Positions 6,688 through 14,993 of a stretch of DNA of 18,390 nucleotides are shown here, in pieces. The notes beneath the pieces were generated by a model. It saw only the letters and a program-made list of their open reading frames with translations, did not search any database and was not told where the DNA came from. This DNA comes from Candidatus Altarchaeum sp. (lineage in GTDB: Archaea > Altiarchaeota > Altiarchaeia > Altiarchaeales > Altiarchaeaceae): assembly GCA_018260755.1 (NCBI GenBank), contig JAGTWP010000025.1, forward strand, positions 1 to 18,390, in the 5' to 3' direction. Each line of letters begins with the position of its first letter. Position 1 is the stretch's first letter. A program made the position numbers and the translations under genes.

Positions 6688-7908
6688 ATGGAATGCGTAT
6701 TATTGTCAGGCGGAGAGGGCAAGAGAATGAGGCCATTAACTTTAACAAAACCAAAACCAATGCTTCCTGTTGCAGGAAAGCCGATTTTGGAAAGAAATTT
6801 GGAAATTCTCGCAAAATTTTTCAAAAAGGTATATGTCGTTGTAGGATATAAAAAAGAAATAGTTATGCAGCACTTCGGAAATAAATTTAATGCCGCCGAA
6901 ATAGAATACATTGAACAAAAAGAACAACTCGGAACAGCTAATGCGATATTAACCTTAAAGGAAAAAATAAATAACAAATTTATTGTTATGAACGGAGATA
7001 TTGTTGTAAGTGAAAATGTAATAAAAAATTTTATAAATTTTGCAAACGAAAACAATACGGAAAACGCTATGTGTCTGACAAATGTTGAAAACCCATCAGA
7101 TTACGGCGTCGTTGAAATTGAAAACGAAAGTAATAGAATAGTAATGATTGAAGAAAAACCGAAAAACCCGAAAAGCAATCTCATCAATGCGGGAATCTAC
7201 ATCTTTAACAATAAAATTTTTCATCTAATAGACAATCTGAGAAAAAGCGAAAGAGCAGAATACGAAATCACAGATGCAATAAAAATTTTAATAAAAAATA
7301 AGGAAATTTATGGTTATGTAATTGACAATAATGAATTTTGGATAGATGTGGGAAAGCCGTGGGATTTACTTACTGCAAATGAAATTTTGCTTAAAAATAT
7401 TAAAAGTGAAATTTGCGGAAATGTTGAGGAAAGAGTAACAATTAAAAATAACATTTTTGTTGGCGAAGGCACGGAAATTTTAAGCGGATGCTATATTATA
7501 GGTCCGTGTTATATTGGAAAGAACTGTAAAATCGGACCGAATACATTCATAAGGCCTTACACTTCAGTCGGAGATAATTGCCATATAGGAAATGCGGTTG
7601 AAATTAAGGGAGCAATAATTATGAGCAATACAAATGTTCCTCATTTAAGTTATGTCGGCGATTCAATAATCGGAGAACATTGCAATCTCGGGGCCGGAAC
7701 AAATATCGCAAATTTACGACATGATAAGGCATCTATTAAGGTTAAGCTCAATGACAAAGTAATAGACAGCGGAAGAATTAAGTTGGGGGCAATAATCGGA
7801 GATGATGTAAAAACAGGAATAAACACTACAATTCTTCCAGGAACTGTTATTTATCCGAATGCAAGAATAAATGCTGGTGAGATTGTGAAACATGAGGTTA
7901 AATTTTAA
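6688..7908 (+). CDS. glmU: Bifunctional sugar-1-phosphate nucleotidylyltransferase/acetyltransferase (archaeal GlmU-like)
   Basis: This is a 406-residue, two-domain enzyme. The N-terminal nucleotidyltransferase fold begins 'LLSGGEGKRMRPLTLTKPKPMLPVAGKP' (about residues 6-32) and carries the metal-site motif 'VMNGDIVV' (about 97-104). From about residue 240 a left-handed beta-helix of hexapeptide repeats ('IGKNCKIGPNTFIRPYTSVGDNCHIG') ends in 'PHLSYVGDSIIGEHCNLGAGTNIANLRHD', the acetyltransferase signature seen in archaeal homologues such as Sulfolobus ST0452 and Methanocaldococcus MJ1101. Those enzymes acetylate glucosamine-1-phosphate and make UDP-GlcNAc, the donor for surface glycans. The length fits the archaeal form (about 400). 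No Shine-Dalgarno precedes the ATG, consistent with a short leader. moeA follows 10 bases after the stop. Confidence 0.9.
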   Translation: MECVLLSGGEGKRMRPLTLTKPKPMLPVAGKPILERNLEILAKFFKKVYVVVGYKKEIVMQHFGNKFNAAEIEYIEQKEQLGTANAILTLKEKINNKFIVMNGDIVVSENVIKNFINFANENNTENAMCLTNVENPSDYGVVEIENESNRIVMIEEKPKNPKSNLINAGIYIFNNKIFHLIDNLRKSERAEYEITDAIKILIKNKEIYGYVIDNNEFWIDVGKPWDLLTANEILLKNIKSEICGNVEERVTIKNNIFVGEGTEILSGCYIIGPCYIGKNCKIGPNTFIRPYTSVGDNCHIGNAVEIKGAIIMSNTNVPHLSYVGDSIIGEHCNLGAGTNIANLRHDKASIKVKLNDKVIDSGRIKLGAIIGDDVKTGINTTILPGTVIYPNARINAGEIVKHEVKF

Positions 7909-7918
7909 AAATTTAAAA

Positions 7919-9154
7919 ATGCAAAAAAAAAATATTTCATTAGATGAAGCAAAAAAAATTATAGGTGAAAATGTTGCTCCAATTCAAAGAACAGAAATTT
8001 TAAAAATAAAAGACCTGATTAAATTTAATGTATTTGCAGACAGGGTTTTAACAACTGATGTTATCTCAAGCATTAATGTTCCTCCTTTTGACAAATCAGC
8101 AATGGATGGATATGCCGTTAAATTTGAAGATACACAAAATTCGAGTTTGGAGAATCCTGTGGAGTTAAAATTGAGCGGAAGTGTTTTTGCAGGACAAACA
8201 CAAACAGGTAAAAATAAAACTACTCTAAAAGAAATAAAAAGCGGAGAATGTATCTATGTTACAACCGGCTCTATTCTTCCAATTAATGCTAATGCGGTTG
8301 TTAAGATAGAAGATACAAAAAGAGATGGAAACAATGTTAAAATTTTTAAGTCGCCGAAATTATTGGAAAATATAGGAAAAGAAGGCGAAGATATACAAAA
8401 AGGCAATGTTCTGTTAAGAAAAGGGGAAATTTTAACGCCTGCAAAAATCGGCGTGTTAGCAGCACTCGGAGTTAAAGAAACAGAGGTTTATTCCATTCCG
8501 AAGGTGGCAATTATTGGCACGGGCAACGAAATCATTGATATTGATAAAAATTTAACACCTGGAAAAATTTATGATATAAATTCTTATGCGCTCGCAGCCG
8601 TTATTAAAAAAGCAGGATGTATTCCAGTTAGACCTAAAATTGCAAAAGATAAAGAAGAAATTTTACAAAAACAACTTGAGGAAGCATTACAATATGATGC
8701 TGTTGTAATTTCAGGCGGGAGTTCTGTCGGTGAAAAGGACTTATTAAGCAAAGTCGTTGAAAGTAATGGAAAAATTTTATTTCATGGCGTCAATATTAAA
8801 CCCGGAAAGCCGACATTATTCGGGAATGTGAATGGCAAACCGGTTTTCGGAATGCCCGGAAATCCTGCATCCTGTTTAATGAATGCTTATGTATTTTTAC
8901 TTCCTGCGTTGCGAAAAATGGCTCATATTTCTTTTGAAAGAAAGATAGTAAAGGCAAAAATGTCCGAAAAATTGCGCTCAAATTCGGACAGGCACTTATT
9001 TGTTACCGTAAAGCTGGAAAACGGATATGCAAAAGTAGTATATAAAACATCAGGAGCAATAACAAGTATGAGCGGGGCGGATGGTTTCATCGAGATTCCG
9101 ATAACTAAACAGGTGATTGAGAAGGATGAAGGAGTAGAGGTAAATTTGTTTTGA
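7919..9154 (+). CDS. moeA: Molybdopterin molybdenumtransferase MoeA
   Basis: MoeA inserts molybdate or tungstate into adenylylated molybdopterin. The motifs are those of the family: 'SSINVPPFDKSAMDGYAV' (N-terminal domain), 'GECIYVTTGSILP.NANAVVKIED', the MPT-binding 'VVISGGSSVGEKD' and 'HGVNIKPGKPTLFG', then 'GMPGNPASCLMNAYVFLLPALR' and a C-terminal domain IV of about 70 residues. I chose the ATG at 7919 (MQKKNISLDEAKKII), which aligns with the usual N terminus. An in-frame ATG at 7892 would overlap the previous gene by 17 bases and add nine residues. The close spacing to the GlmU-like gene suggests co-transcription, although the pathways are unrelated. Its presence implies at least one Mo- or W-dependent enzyme elsewhere in the genome. 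Confidence 0.93.
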   Translation: MQKKNISLDEAKKIIGENVAPIQRTEILKIKDLIKFNVFADRVLTTDVISSINVPPFDKSAMDGYAVKFEDTQNSSLENPVELKLSGSVFAGQTQTGKNKTTLKEIKSGECIYVTTGSILPINANAVVKIEDTKRDGNNVKIFKSPKLLENIGKEGEDIQKGNVLLRKGEILTPAKIGVLAALGVKETEVYSIPKVAIIGTGNEIIDIDKNLTPGKIYDINSYALAAVIKKAGCIPVRPKIAKDKEEILQKQLEEALQYDAVVISGGSSVGEKDLLSKVVESNGKILFHGVNIKPGKPTLFGNVNGKPVFGMPGNPASCLMNAYVFLLPALRKMAHISFERKIVKAKMSEKLRSNSDRHLFVTVKLENGYAKVVYKTSGAITSMSGADGFIEIPITKQVIEKDEGVEVNLF

Positions 9155-9168
9155 AATATTTTTAAAAG

Positions 9169-9270
9169 ATGCTTATACATTTTATAGTATAACGATATGG
9201 CTATGCTTATACATTTTATAGTATAAAGATACGCCTATGCTTATACATTTTATAGTATAAAGATATAAAT
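9169..9270 (+). repeat. Three 34-bp direct repeats upstream of the AAA ATPase gene
   Basis: Units lie at 9169-9202, 9203-9236 and 9237-9270. The first 24 bases are invariant and the last 10 vary. Each core holds an inverted repeat TTATAC/GTATAA with an 8-base spacer. The array is phased at 34 bases (close to three helical turns) and ends 35 bases before the ATPase ATG. This arrangement resembles a multi-site operator or iteron; that role is inferred. Confidence 0.85.
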
Positions 9271-9305
9271 ACTTATATTTGTAATTATATAAAGTTAACA
9301 ACAAA

Positions 9306-10772
9306 ATGAACATAGATGAAAAAGAACATTTGTTGAAATATACATTTGAAAAGTTATCTGAAGCACCGAAGCTTGTTGAAACCCATTTGAAACATATACA
9401 TGGACACAGGAATGCCTACTTTGAACTCAAGAAGCATGCAGATAACTTTATGAAGGACGAAAATTCAGAGAATGCCGAAAGGCTCATTGTGTTGCCCGGC
9501 TTAAGGGGGGTCGGGAAAACTACTATAGTTTTTCAGATTTACAATTATCTTACAAATGAGAAAAAAATCCCTCACGATAGAATATTATATTTTTCAGCTG
9601 ATGAGTTAAAAGCATATTTGGATAAAAAAATTCTTGATGTTATCGACACATTTATTCGCGACATTCATAGAACTTCTCCTACATATCTGGAAGAAAAGTT
9701 ATTTATTTTTGTTGATGAGGCGCATTATGATCCTGAATGGAGCGAAACAGCAAAGGTCTTATTTGATAAAAACAGGAAAATTTTTATGATTTTTACAGGA
9801 TCATCTGCATTAAGTTTGGAATTGAATGTGGATGCAGCCAGACGAGCAACGAAAGAAATTGTCTTTCCAATGAACTTCTCAGAATATTTGATATTAAAAT
9901 GGGGATTGATTTTACCGAAAGATACATCTGAAAGTGTCATAAATCTAATTTTTCACAGCAATGATGACCTTTTTGTTGAAAATGCTATTTTAAAAGAAAC
10001 CGAACTCATAAAAAAACTCTTATCTTTAAAAATAAGGAAACCGATAGAGGAGGAATGGAATGATTTTGTTTGCTTTAACGGATTTCCATTTACCTTAAAT
10101 ATTACTCAAACCGAATCGCATGAAAAGATATATGATATGGTTGAAAGAGTTGTAGAAAAAGACGTTTTTTCTATACATTCCTTTAATATAAACACACGAA
10201 ATATCGTATTTAGAATATTAAGTTTTTTAGCATTACAACCTCCCGGGGGAACATCTGATGCTAAACTTTCCAAATATCTTGGTGTGTCACCAACATTAGT
10301 GCAGAATATATTGAACGCTATTGAAAATGCTCGTCTCATTTTTAGTATTAAGCCTTATGGCGGAGCTGGCAAAACAATAAGAAAGCCGTGGAAATATTAT
10401 TTTCTTTCTCCTTCAATAAATGCTGCAATGAGATCTAAACTTGGACATTTTAATATAAGTGATAGGCATATGTTTGGAGTATTACTTGAGACCCTTGTTG
10501 CTTCATCCTTAATAAGAATGAAAGAAACCTCTAATCCATTTATGGGGATATTTTATGATCCACAGGAAGAAGGAGTTGACTTTTTGATTCATGATGGAGA
10601 AGGAAACATAATTCCAATAGAAGTCGGTTACGGGGAAAAAAATAAACGTCAGATTGAAAAGGCAATTAAAAAATATAATTCAAAGTGGGGAGTAATCGTC
10701 AGCGAATGTAAGAGAATCAAAAAAGAAGGCAATCTTGTATATATTCCGTTTACAATATTTTCATTTATATAG
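9306..10772 (+). CDS. Archaeal AAA ATPase with C-terminal DUF4143/nuclease-like domain
   Basis: This is a 488-residue protein of the AAA_14/DUF4143 type. It has Walker A GLRGVGKTT (about 65-73), Walker B LFIFVDEAHYD (about 132-142) and a sensor-like 'IFTGSSALSL' (about 162). A winged-helix-like segment ('LSKYLGVSPTLVQNILNAIENARLIF', about 321-346) follows. The C-terminal part has the outline of a PD-(D/E)XK fold: E395 in 'GVLLETLV', D425 in 'EEGVDFLI', and E439 in 'IPIEVGYG'. The lysine expected after E-x is Gly here, so cleavage activity is doubtful. These ATPases are abundant in archaea and often mobile; their biology is poorly known and roles in defence or as addiction modules have been proposed. 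The gene stands alone between two unrelated tandem arrays. A TATA-like ATTATATAAA lies at 9284-9293. Confidence 0.85.
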   Translation: MNIDEKEHLLKYTFEKLSEAPKLVETHLKHIHGHRNAYFELKKHADNFMKDENSENAERLIVLPGLRGVGKTTIVFQIYNYLTNEKKIPHDRILYFSADELKAYLDKKILDVIDTFIRDIHRTSPTYLEEKLFIFVDEAHYDPEWSETAKVLFDKNRKIFMIFTGSSALSLELNVDAARRATKEIVFPMNFSEYLILKWGLILPKDTSESVINLIFHSNDDLFVENAILKETELIKKLLSLKIRKPIEEEWNDFVCFNGFPFTLNITQTESHEKIYDMVERVVEKDVFSIHSFNINTRNIVFRILSFLALQPPGGTSDAKLSKYLGVSPTLVQNILNAIENARLIFSIKPYGGAGKTIRKPWKYYFLSPSINAAMRSKLGHFNISDRHMFGVLLETLVASSLIRMKETSNPFMGIFYDPQEEGVDFLIHDGEGNIIPIEVGYGEKNKRQIEKAIKKYNSKWGVIVSECKRIKKEGNLVYIPFTIFSFI

Positions 10773-10870
10773 GTTATTATTTATATAGGTTATTATATAG
10801 GTTATTATTTATATGGGTTATTATATAGGTTATTATTTACCTGGGTTATTATATAGGTTATATTTGTATA
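10771..10870. repeat. 28-bp tandem repeat after the ATPase gene, about 3.5 units
   Basis: Each unit is a 16-base part (AGGTTATTATTTATAT) followed by a 12-base part (AGGTTATTATAT). Units lie at 10771-10798, 10799-10826 and 10827-10854, with a partial one to 10870. The first unit overlaps the ATPase stop codon (10770-10772). Unit variants (GGG for AGG, ACCT for ATAT) show some age. Confidence 0.85.
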
Positions 10871-10880
10871 AATTATAATT
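10866..10880 (+). promoter_or_regulatory. Candidate TATA region for ubiX
   Basis: GTATAAATTATAATT lies about 30-40 bases before the ubiX ATG at 10907, a suitable distance for an archaeal box A with a very short leader. No ribosome binding site precedes the ATG. Confidence 0.35.
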
Positions 10881-10906
10881 TAAAATTTATGGTCTAAAAA
10901 TTTAAA

Positions 10907-11479
10907 ATGCGTATAACAGTTGGAATTACCGGAGCAAGCGGTGCAATCCTTGCCAGACGGTTTTTGGAAATTTTGAAAAATTTAAAGATAGAGAGTGATT
11001 TGATTATTACTGATGAAGGTAAAGAAGTAATAAAAAATGAAATTGGAAATAAAGCACTGAAAGAGATTGAAAATTTAGCAACAAAACTTTTTAATATAAG
11101 TGATTTTTCAGCAGAGATTGCGAGTGGTTCTAATTGTCACGGTAAAAACAGAAGGGATGCACTCGTTATAATTCCATGTTCAATGAATACAGCAGCAAAG
11201 CTCGCCAGCGGGATTTCAGATAATTTAATTTTAAGGACATGTGATGTTATGTTTAAAGAAAATAAAAAAGTAATTGTTGTTCCGAGGGAATGTCCTCTTA
11301 ATTACAACCATCTGGAAAATTTGTTAAAATTAAAGCGTCTGAATGTAATTATTATTCCGCCTGTGCTTACATTTTATCATAATCCGAAAACAATAGAGGA
11401 TATGATTGACTTTACAATAGGAAAAATTTTGGATAATCTAAATATTGAACATAATTTAATTAAAAGATGGAAAAATTAA
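10907..11479 (+). CDS. ubiX: UbiX-family flavin prenyltransferase
   Basis: This 190-residue flavoprotein joins dimethylallyl phosphate to FMN to make prenyl-FMN, the cofactor of UbiD-type decarboxylases. Family features are the N-terminal 'GITGASGA' (6-13), 'ASGSNCHG' (about 72), 'IIPCSMNTAAKLASGISDNLILR' (about 88-110), 'DVMFKENKKVIVVPRECPLN' (about 113-132) and 'PPVLTFYHNPKTIEDMIDFTIGKILDNL' near the end. The length is normal. There is no ubiD in the window. In archaea one known client is the UbiD-like decarboxylase acting on trans-anhydromevalonate-5-phosphate in a mevalonate-pathway variant, which would link this gene to the lipid genes nearby; that link is inferred. The HAD-like gene follows after a 40-base repeat spacer and is probably co-transcribed. 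Confidence 0.92.
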   Translation: MRITVGITGASGAILARRFLEILKNLKIESDLIITDEGKEVIKNEIGNKALKEIENLATKLFNISDFSAEIASGSNCHGKNRRDALVIIPCSMNTAAKLASGISDNLILRTCDVMFKENKKVIVVPRECPLNYNHLENLLKLKRLNVIIIPPVLTFYHNPKTIEDMIDFTIGKILDNLNIEHNLIKRWKN

Positions 11480-11519
11480 AAAATGAAAATTAAAAAATGA
11501 AAATTAAAAAATGTAAAAA
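11475..11519. repeat. 14-bp tandem repeat between ubiX and the HAD-like gene
   Basis: Three units of ATTAAAAAATGAAA, the last with an inserted T. The first unit includes the ubiX stop codon and the array ends at the start codon of the next gene. Each unit contains an ATG, so small expansions could change which ATG lies nearest the upstream stop. Confidence 0.75.
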
Positions 11520-12170
11520 ATGAAAACCTACATAATTGACTTTCACGGCACGCTCGTAAAGGGCTATGATCTGGAATATAAATTTTATCAGGAAATTTTT
11601 GCGAACAAAAGCGTAAAGATAAAGGCGGAATTATTCCTGCGTCTGGCTGATATGTATATTCACAAAAAAAAAGACGATTTGAGCGAAATTTATAATGTTT
11701 TTGAAGACTGCCTTAATACCTTAAATTTAAAAGAAGACGAGGTTGAAAAATGTATGAATAAGTCAGCAGGTAAATTTTCCATTCCAGAAGATGTTGCTCA
11801 TACTTTAAAAAATTTAGAAAATAAAATTATCATAAGCAGAGGGATTGAAAATTTAATAAAAATTGCTTTAAAGGACTATGAAATTAGCGTCTATGGAAAT
11901 TTACTGGAAAAAGCCGAAAATACATGGAAAATAAGAAGGGACATAATAACAGCAGGTGATAAATTAAAGAAATTGAATGAAATTTGCAAAAAAGAGGACT
12001 GCGGAAAATTAATTGTGCTCGGCAATGGAAACAGCGATATTGAAATTTTAAAGTATGCGGATGTTCCTGTTGTAACATACGATGCACCCAAACAGATAAA
12101 AAAAATAGTTATGGAAAAAAACGGACTGATATTGAAAAAAGGAAAATTTTACGAAATGTTAAATTTATAA
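11520..12170 (+). CDS. HAD-superfamily protein with atypical motifs
   Basis: This 216-residue protein has an HAD outline. Motif I is IIDFHGTLV (D7 with His at the +2 position, where phosphatases have Asp), a helical cap follows (about 15-95), motif II is 'KIIISRG' (S106), a lysine-rich segment (K148-K151) could supply motif III, and motif IV is 'VLGNGNSDIEIL' (G168-D173). The nucleophile Asp and the last acidic residue are present. The DxD general acid is replaced by His, and the first Asp of the usual GD motif is Asn; GNG-type motif IV does occur in soluble P-type-ATPase-like HADs. Activity and substrate are therefore uncertain. The stop codon was originally only 3 bases from the stop of the convergent helicase gene, before the miniature element inserted. 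Confidence 0.75.
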   Translation: MKTYIIDFHGTLVKGYDLEYKFYQEIFANKSVKIKAELFLRLADMYIHKKKDDLSEIYNVFEDCLNTLNLKEDEVEKCMNKSAGKFSIPEDVAHTLKNLENKIIISRGIENLIKIALKDYEISVYGNLLEKAENTWKIRRDIITAGDKLKKLNEICKKEDCGKLIVLGNGNSDIEILKYADVPVVTYDAPKQIKKIVMEKNGLILKKGKFYEMLNL

Positions 12171-12171
12171 A

Positions 12172-12179
12172 TTTTATTC
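12172..12179. repeat. 8-bp target duplication, left copy (element copy 3)
   Basis: TTTTATTC directly left of the GTAACTACTCAC terminus. The same octamer is found directly right of the other terminus at 12281-12288. Confidence 0.88.
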
Positions 12180-12280
12180 GTAACTACTCACCCGCCCAAA
12201 AAATTACAGGTAAATTTTTTGATTTTTTGTATTTTTTTGAAGGTTTTGCAGGTAAATTTTGTTAATCTGTGAGTAGTTAC
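12180..12280. mobile_element. Miniature inverted-repeat element, copy 3 (complete, 101 bp)
   Basis: The element is bounded by perfect 12-bp inverted repeats, GTAACTACTCAC (12180-12191) and GTGAGTAGTTAC (12269-12280), and flanked by the 8-bp duplication TTTTATTC. It shares the CGCCCAAAAAATTAC subterminal part with copies 2 and 4 but lacks all the palindromic modules, so it is close to a minimal form. It has no ORF. GTAA ends with 8-bp duplications are typical of IS66-family elements, which makes IS66 a candidate for the helper transposase; this is inferred. The element lies between two convergent genes without damaging either. Confidence 0.92.
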
Positions 12281-12288
12281 TTTTATTC
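12281..12288. repeat. 8-bp target duplication, right copy (element copy 3)
   Basis: TTTTATTC, identical to 12172-12179. It contains the lhr stop codon (12283-12285 on the minus strand), so the helicase reading frame was left intact by the insertion. Confidence 0.88.
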
Positions 12289-14901
12289 TATATTTGCATC
12301 CGCATCACTCGTATCTTTATACTTTATCGCTTCCAATATTGCTTTATGCATCCTTCTTATGAACTCGATCCTTTCCTCATACTTCAGAACATCCATATAG
12401 CCCTGTGCAATCAGATTAAATGCAAACGGCGAAGGAATTGTCGTATTAATATATTCAACCTTGATTTTTCCTTCCTCAATCCATTTTAAAATCATCTTCG
12501 CATTTTTTACATCCATGAAGTCCTCAATAACTTCTCTCCTCGCTTCTTTCAAAATCGGGAAATTTTCGTTCAACTCCTTTACAAAATTCAGCAAAATTTT
12601 ACTGCTAAATTGCTGTTTTCCTACACTTTTTTGCACTCCTTTATACTGCCTCAAAATCATCAGAGAACGACCCGCACAGTGCCTAAATCTTCTGGTCAAT
12701 ACTTCTGTTTTGTCAATTGCATTGATTAAAATTTCTTCTATATTTTCCTGATTTAAATTTTCAAATGCCTGCAGCGCCTTAATTTTTCCCTCCGCACTTA
12801 AATAAAATCCGTTATCAGATATTGAAATACCTATATCCTTTTTTTCCGTCTTTGAAATAATGTAAGCAATTGCCCGCGATAAAGCATCATTAACCCTTTT
12901 TCCGAATAATGAATGAAATATAACAAATTTCCTGCCTCCGTAGCCGGTGTAAAACTCAATAAGCAAGCGATTGGCATGCGGAATTTTTGCATATAAAAAC
13001 TGCTCCCTGAAGTATTCGTAAATTGAATTTGCCGCATTGAAATCAACATATAAATAGTCGGCGATAAATTTTATTATTAAATTTTTATCTGATGTTTTAA
13101 ATTTTTCCTCTAAAAGCGAGCGAAATTTCTGAATTTCCAAAGCCAGTCCGAATGATAAAGGCAACTGTTCTGAAAACCACGAGGGAATTGTCGGAGGGCC
13201 CGAACAATTATTAACATAAGCAATCATTCCACGCGTATATTCAAACCTGTAAATTTTTCCGCCGAGAACAAACATATCCTTGCTCTTTAATTTTTCAAGA
13301 AAGTCCTCGTCAATCTTTCCGATTACTGTGTTTTCACTTGCTAATTTAACAAGAACATACGACTCATCGGGAATTGTCCCTATATTTGTAGCATATAAAA
13401 CCCTTGCCAATTTTCCCCTCCTTCCGAATAAATTTTTTTCGTAATTAAGCCAGATTTTTCCATAAACATATCTTTTTTCCAAACTGCTGTATTCTCCGGC
13501 AAGATAACTCATCACGCCCATAAAGTCGTCTTTTGATAAATTTTTGTAACAATAGCTTCTCTTTATTAAATCATAAGCATTATCAATATCCCAGTCATCT
13601 TCAATAGCCATTCCAAAAATTTGCTGCGAAAGAACATCAAGACAATTTTGCGGAATATCAATCTCATCAATCCTTCCTTCAACGGCGTTTTTAAGTATTA
13701 CTGCACATTCAACAAGGTCATCTCTGTCAATAACGATAATTATTCCTTTTGATTTTTCATGCAAACGATGACCGCTGCGGCCTATTCTTTGGAGTGCCCT
13801 TGCAACCGACTTCGGAGAACTTATAAGCACAACCAGATCAATATATCCAATATCAATGCCAAGTTCGAGGGAAGTGCTGCTAACAACGACCTTCAACTTC
13901 CCTTCCTTTAATTTATCCTCTGCTTCCAATCGCAGTTCCTTTGAGAGCGAGGAATGATGAGCCATTATATTGTCTCTGTAAAAATTTTTAAATTTATCTT
14001 TTAAATGAAATATAACCGACTCTGTCCCGCTTCTTGTATTTGTAAATATCAGGGTTGTTTTATGTTCCTGAATCAGGCGGTGCAGCATGGAATAAGTTGC
14101 ATTACTTAACTCTTCCGGAGTTGTTCCCATTATGTTTTCAACCGGACAAACAACCTCAATATCCATCAGTTTTAAAAAATTTACATCAACAATTTTGCAA
14201 TCCCTTGGTTTTCCTTTTTCATATCCGACTAAAAATTCCGCTATTTTTTCAAGTGGAGCAACCGTTGCACTTAATCCGATTCTTGTCCATCTTCCAGCTA
14301 AATTTTGCAGTCGTTCAAGTGTTAAGGTTAAGTGTACTCCTCTTTTGTTTTCGGCAAGAGAATGAATTTCATCAACAACGACATAGCGAACATCTTTTAA
14401 TTTTTCCCTGAATTTAGGGGCACAAAGGATTATTGCAAGTGTTTCGGGGGTTGTTATCAATATATGCGGAACCTTTTTTAACATTTCCGTTCTCTTTGCT
14501 TGCGGTGTATCTCCTGTCCTTACTGCAACCCTGATGCCAAATTTTTTTCCGGAAATTTTTTCAAGCTCATTTAATGGCTCATTTAAATTTTTTTCAACAT
14601 CGTTGTCAAGTGCTTTTAATGGAGAAATATAAATACAATAGACCTTATCTTCCAGTTCGTTTCTGTCTGCAAGCTTGATTAATTCATTTAAAATTGAAAG
14701 AAATGCGGCAAGTGTTTTCCCACTTCCTGTTGGAGAAGAAATCAAAACATTCTGCCTGTCGTGGATGTCCATTACGGCATACTTTTGCGGAACAGAAAAT
14801 TTACCAAATTTGTTCTTAAACCATTCCTTAACTACCGGGTGCAAAATTTCATAAATTTCCTCATCAGTATAAATTTCCTGTTGTTGTTCAATCACTTTCA
14901 C
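12283..14901 (-). CDS. lhr: Lhr-family ATP-dependent DNA helicase
   Basis: This is a superfamily 2 helicase of 872 residues, the size of archaeal Lhr core proteins. Motifs: Q-motif region 'FSVPQKYAV', Walker A SPTGSGKT (56-63), Ia '[11 protein letters not shown]', Ib 'TTPETLA', II DEIH (177-180), III LSAT (210-213), IV '[10 protein letters not shown]', V '[12 protein letters not shown]' and [11 protein letters not shown] (371-379). These are followed by the winged-helix and Lhr-specific C-terminal region. Lhr proteins unwind DNA and RNA:DNA hybrids, loading on single strands, and are implicated in repair. No ATG is available at the N terminus, and the best start is GTG at 14899-14901 (alternative GTG two codons later). 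It is probably in an operon with the upstream methyltransferase and GGPP synthase genes (gap 92 bases). Confidence 0.93.
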   Translation of the reverse strand: MKVIEQQQEIYTDEEIYEILHPVVKEWFKNKFGKFSVPQKYAVMDIHDRQNVLISSPTGSGKTLAAFLSILNELIKLADRNELEDKVYCIYISPLKALDNDVEKNLNEPLNELEKISGKKFGIRVAVRTGDTPQAKRTEMLKKVPHILITTPETLAIILCAPKFREKLKDVRYVVVDEIHSLAENKRGVHLTLTLERLQNLAGRWTRIGLSATVAPLEKIAEFLVGYEKGKPRDCKIVDVNFLKLMDIEVVCPVENIMGTTPEELSNATYSMLHRLIQEHKTTLIFTNTRSGTESVIFHLKDKFKNFYRDNIMAHHSSLSKELRLEAEDKLKEGKLKVVVSSTSLELGIDIGYIDLVVLISSPKSVARALQRIGRSGHRLHEKSKGIIIVIDRDDLVECAVILKNAVEGRIDEIDIPQNCLDVLSQQIFGMAIEDDWDIDNAYDLIKRSYCYKNLSKDDFMGVMSYLAGEYSSLEKRYVYGKIWLNYEKNLFGRRGKLARVLYATNIGTIPDESYVLVKLASENTVIGKIDEDFLEKLKSKDMFVLGGKIYRFEYTRGMIAYVNNCSGPPTIPSWFSEQLPLSFGLALEIQKFRSLLEEKFKTSDKNLIIKFIADYLYVDFNAANSIYEYFREQFLYAKIPHANRLLIEFYTGYGGRKFVIFHSLFGKRVNDALSRAIAYIISKTEKKDIGISISDNGFYLSAEGKIKALQAFENLNQENIEEILINAIDKTEVLTRRFRHCAGRSLMILRQYKGVQKSVGKQQFSSKILLNFVKELNENFPILKEARREVIEDFMDVKNAKMILKWIEEGKIKVEYINTTIPSPFAFNLIAQGYMDVLKYEERIEFIRRMHKAILEAIKYKDTSDADANIE

Positions 14902-14993
14902 TTACTTTAATTTTCAAAATATATGTTAAAAATTAAATTTTTCAGTTTTAAAGTTTAAACATTCTGAGTTAAACTTTTCTATTTTTAAAACTT

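Noticed and set aside
6564-7055. N-terminal extension of the geranylgeranyl reductase frame
   Set aside because: The frame stays open to 7055, but it is antisense to the GlmU-like gene and shows no family similarity; the Rossmann start at 6563 is standard.
9169-9270. CRISPR array
   Set aside because: There are only three units, the variable part is 10 bases and there are no cas genes; better explained as direct repeats or operator sites.
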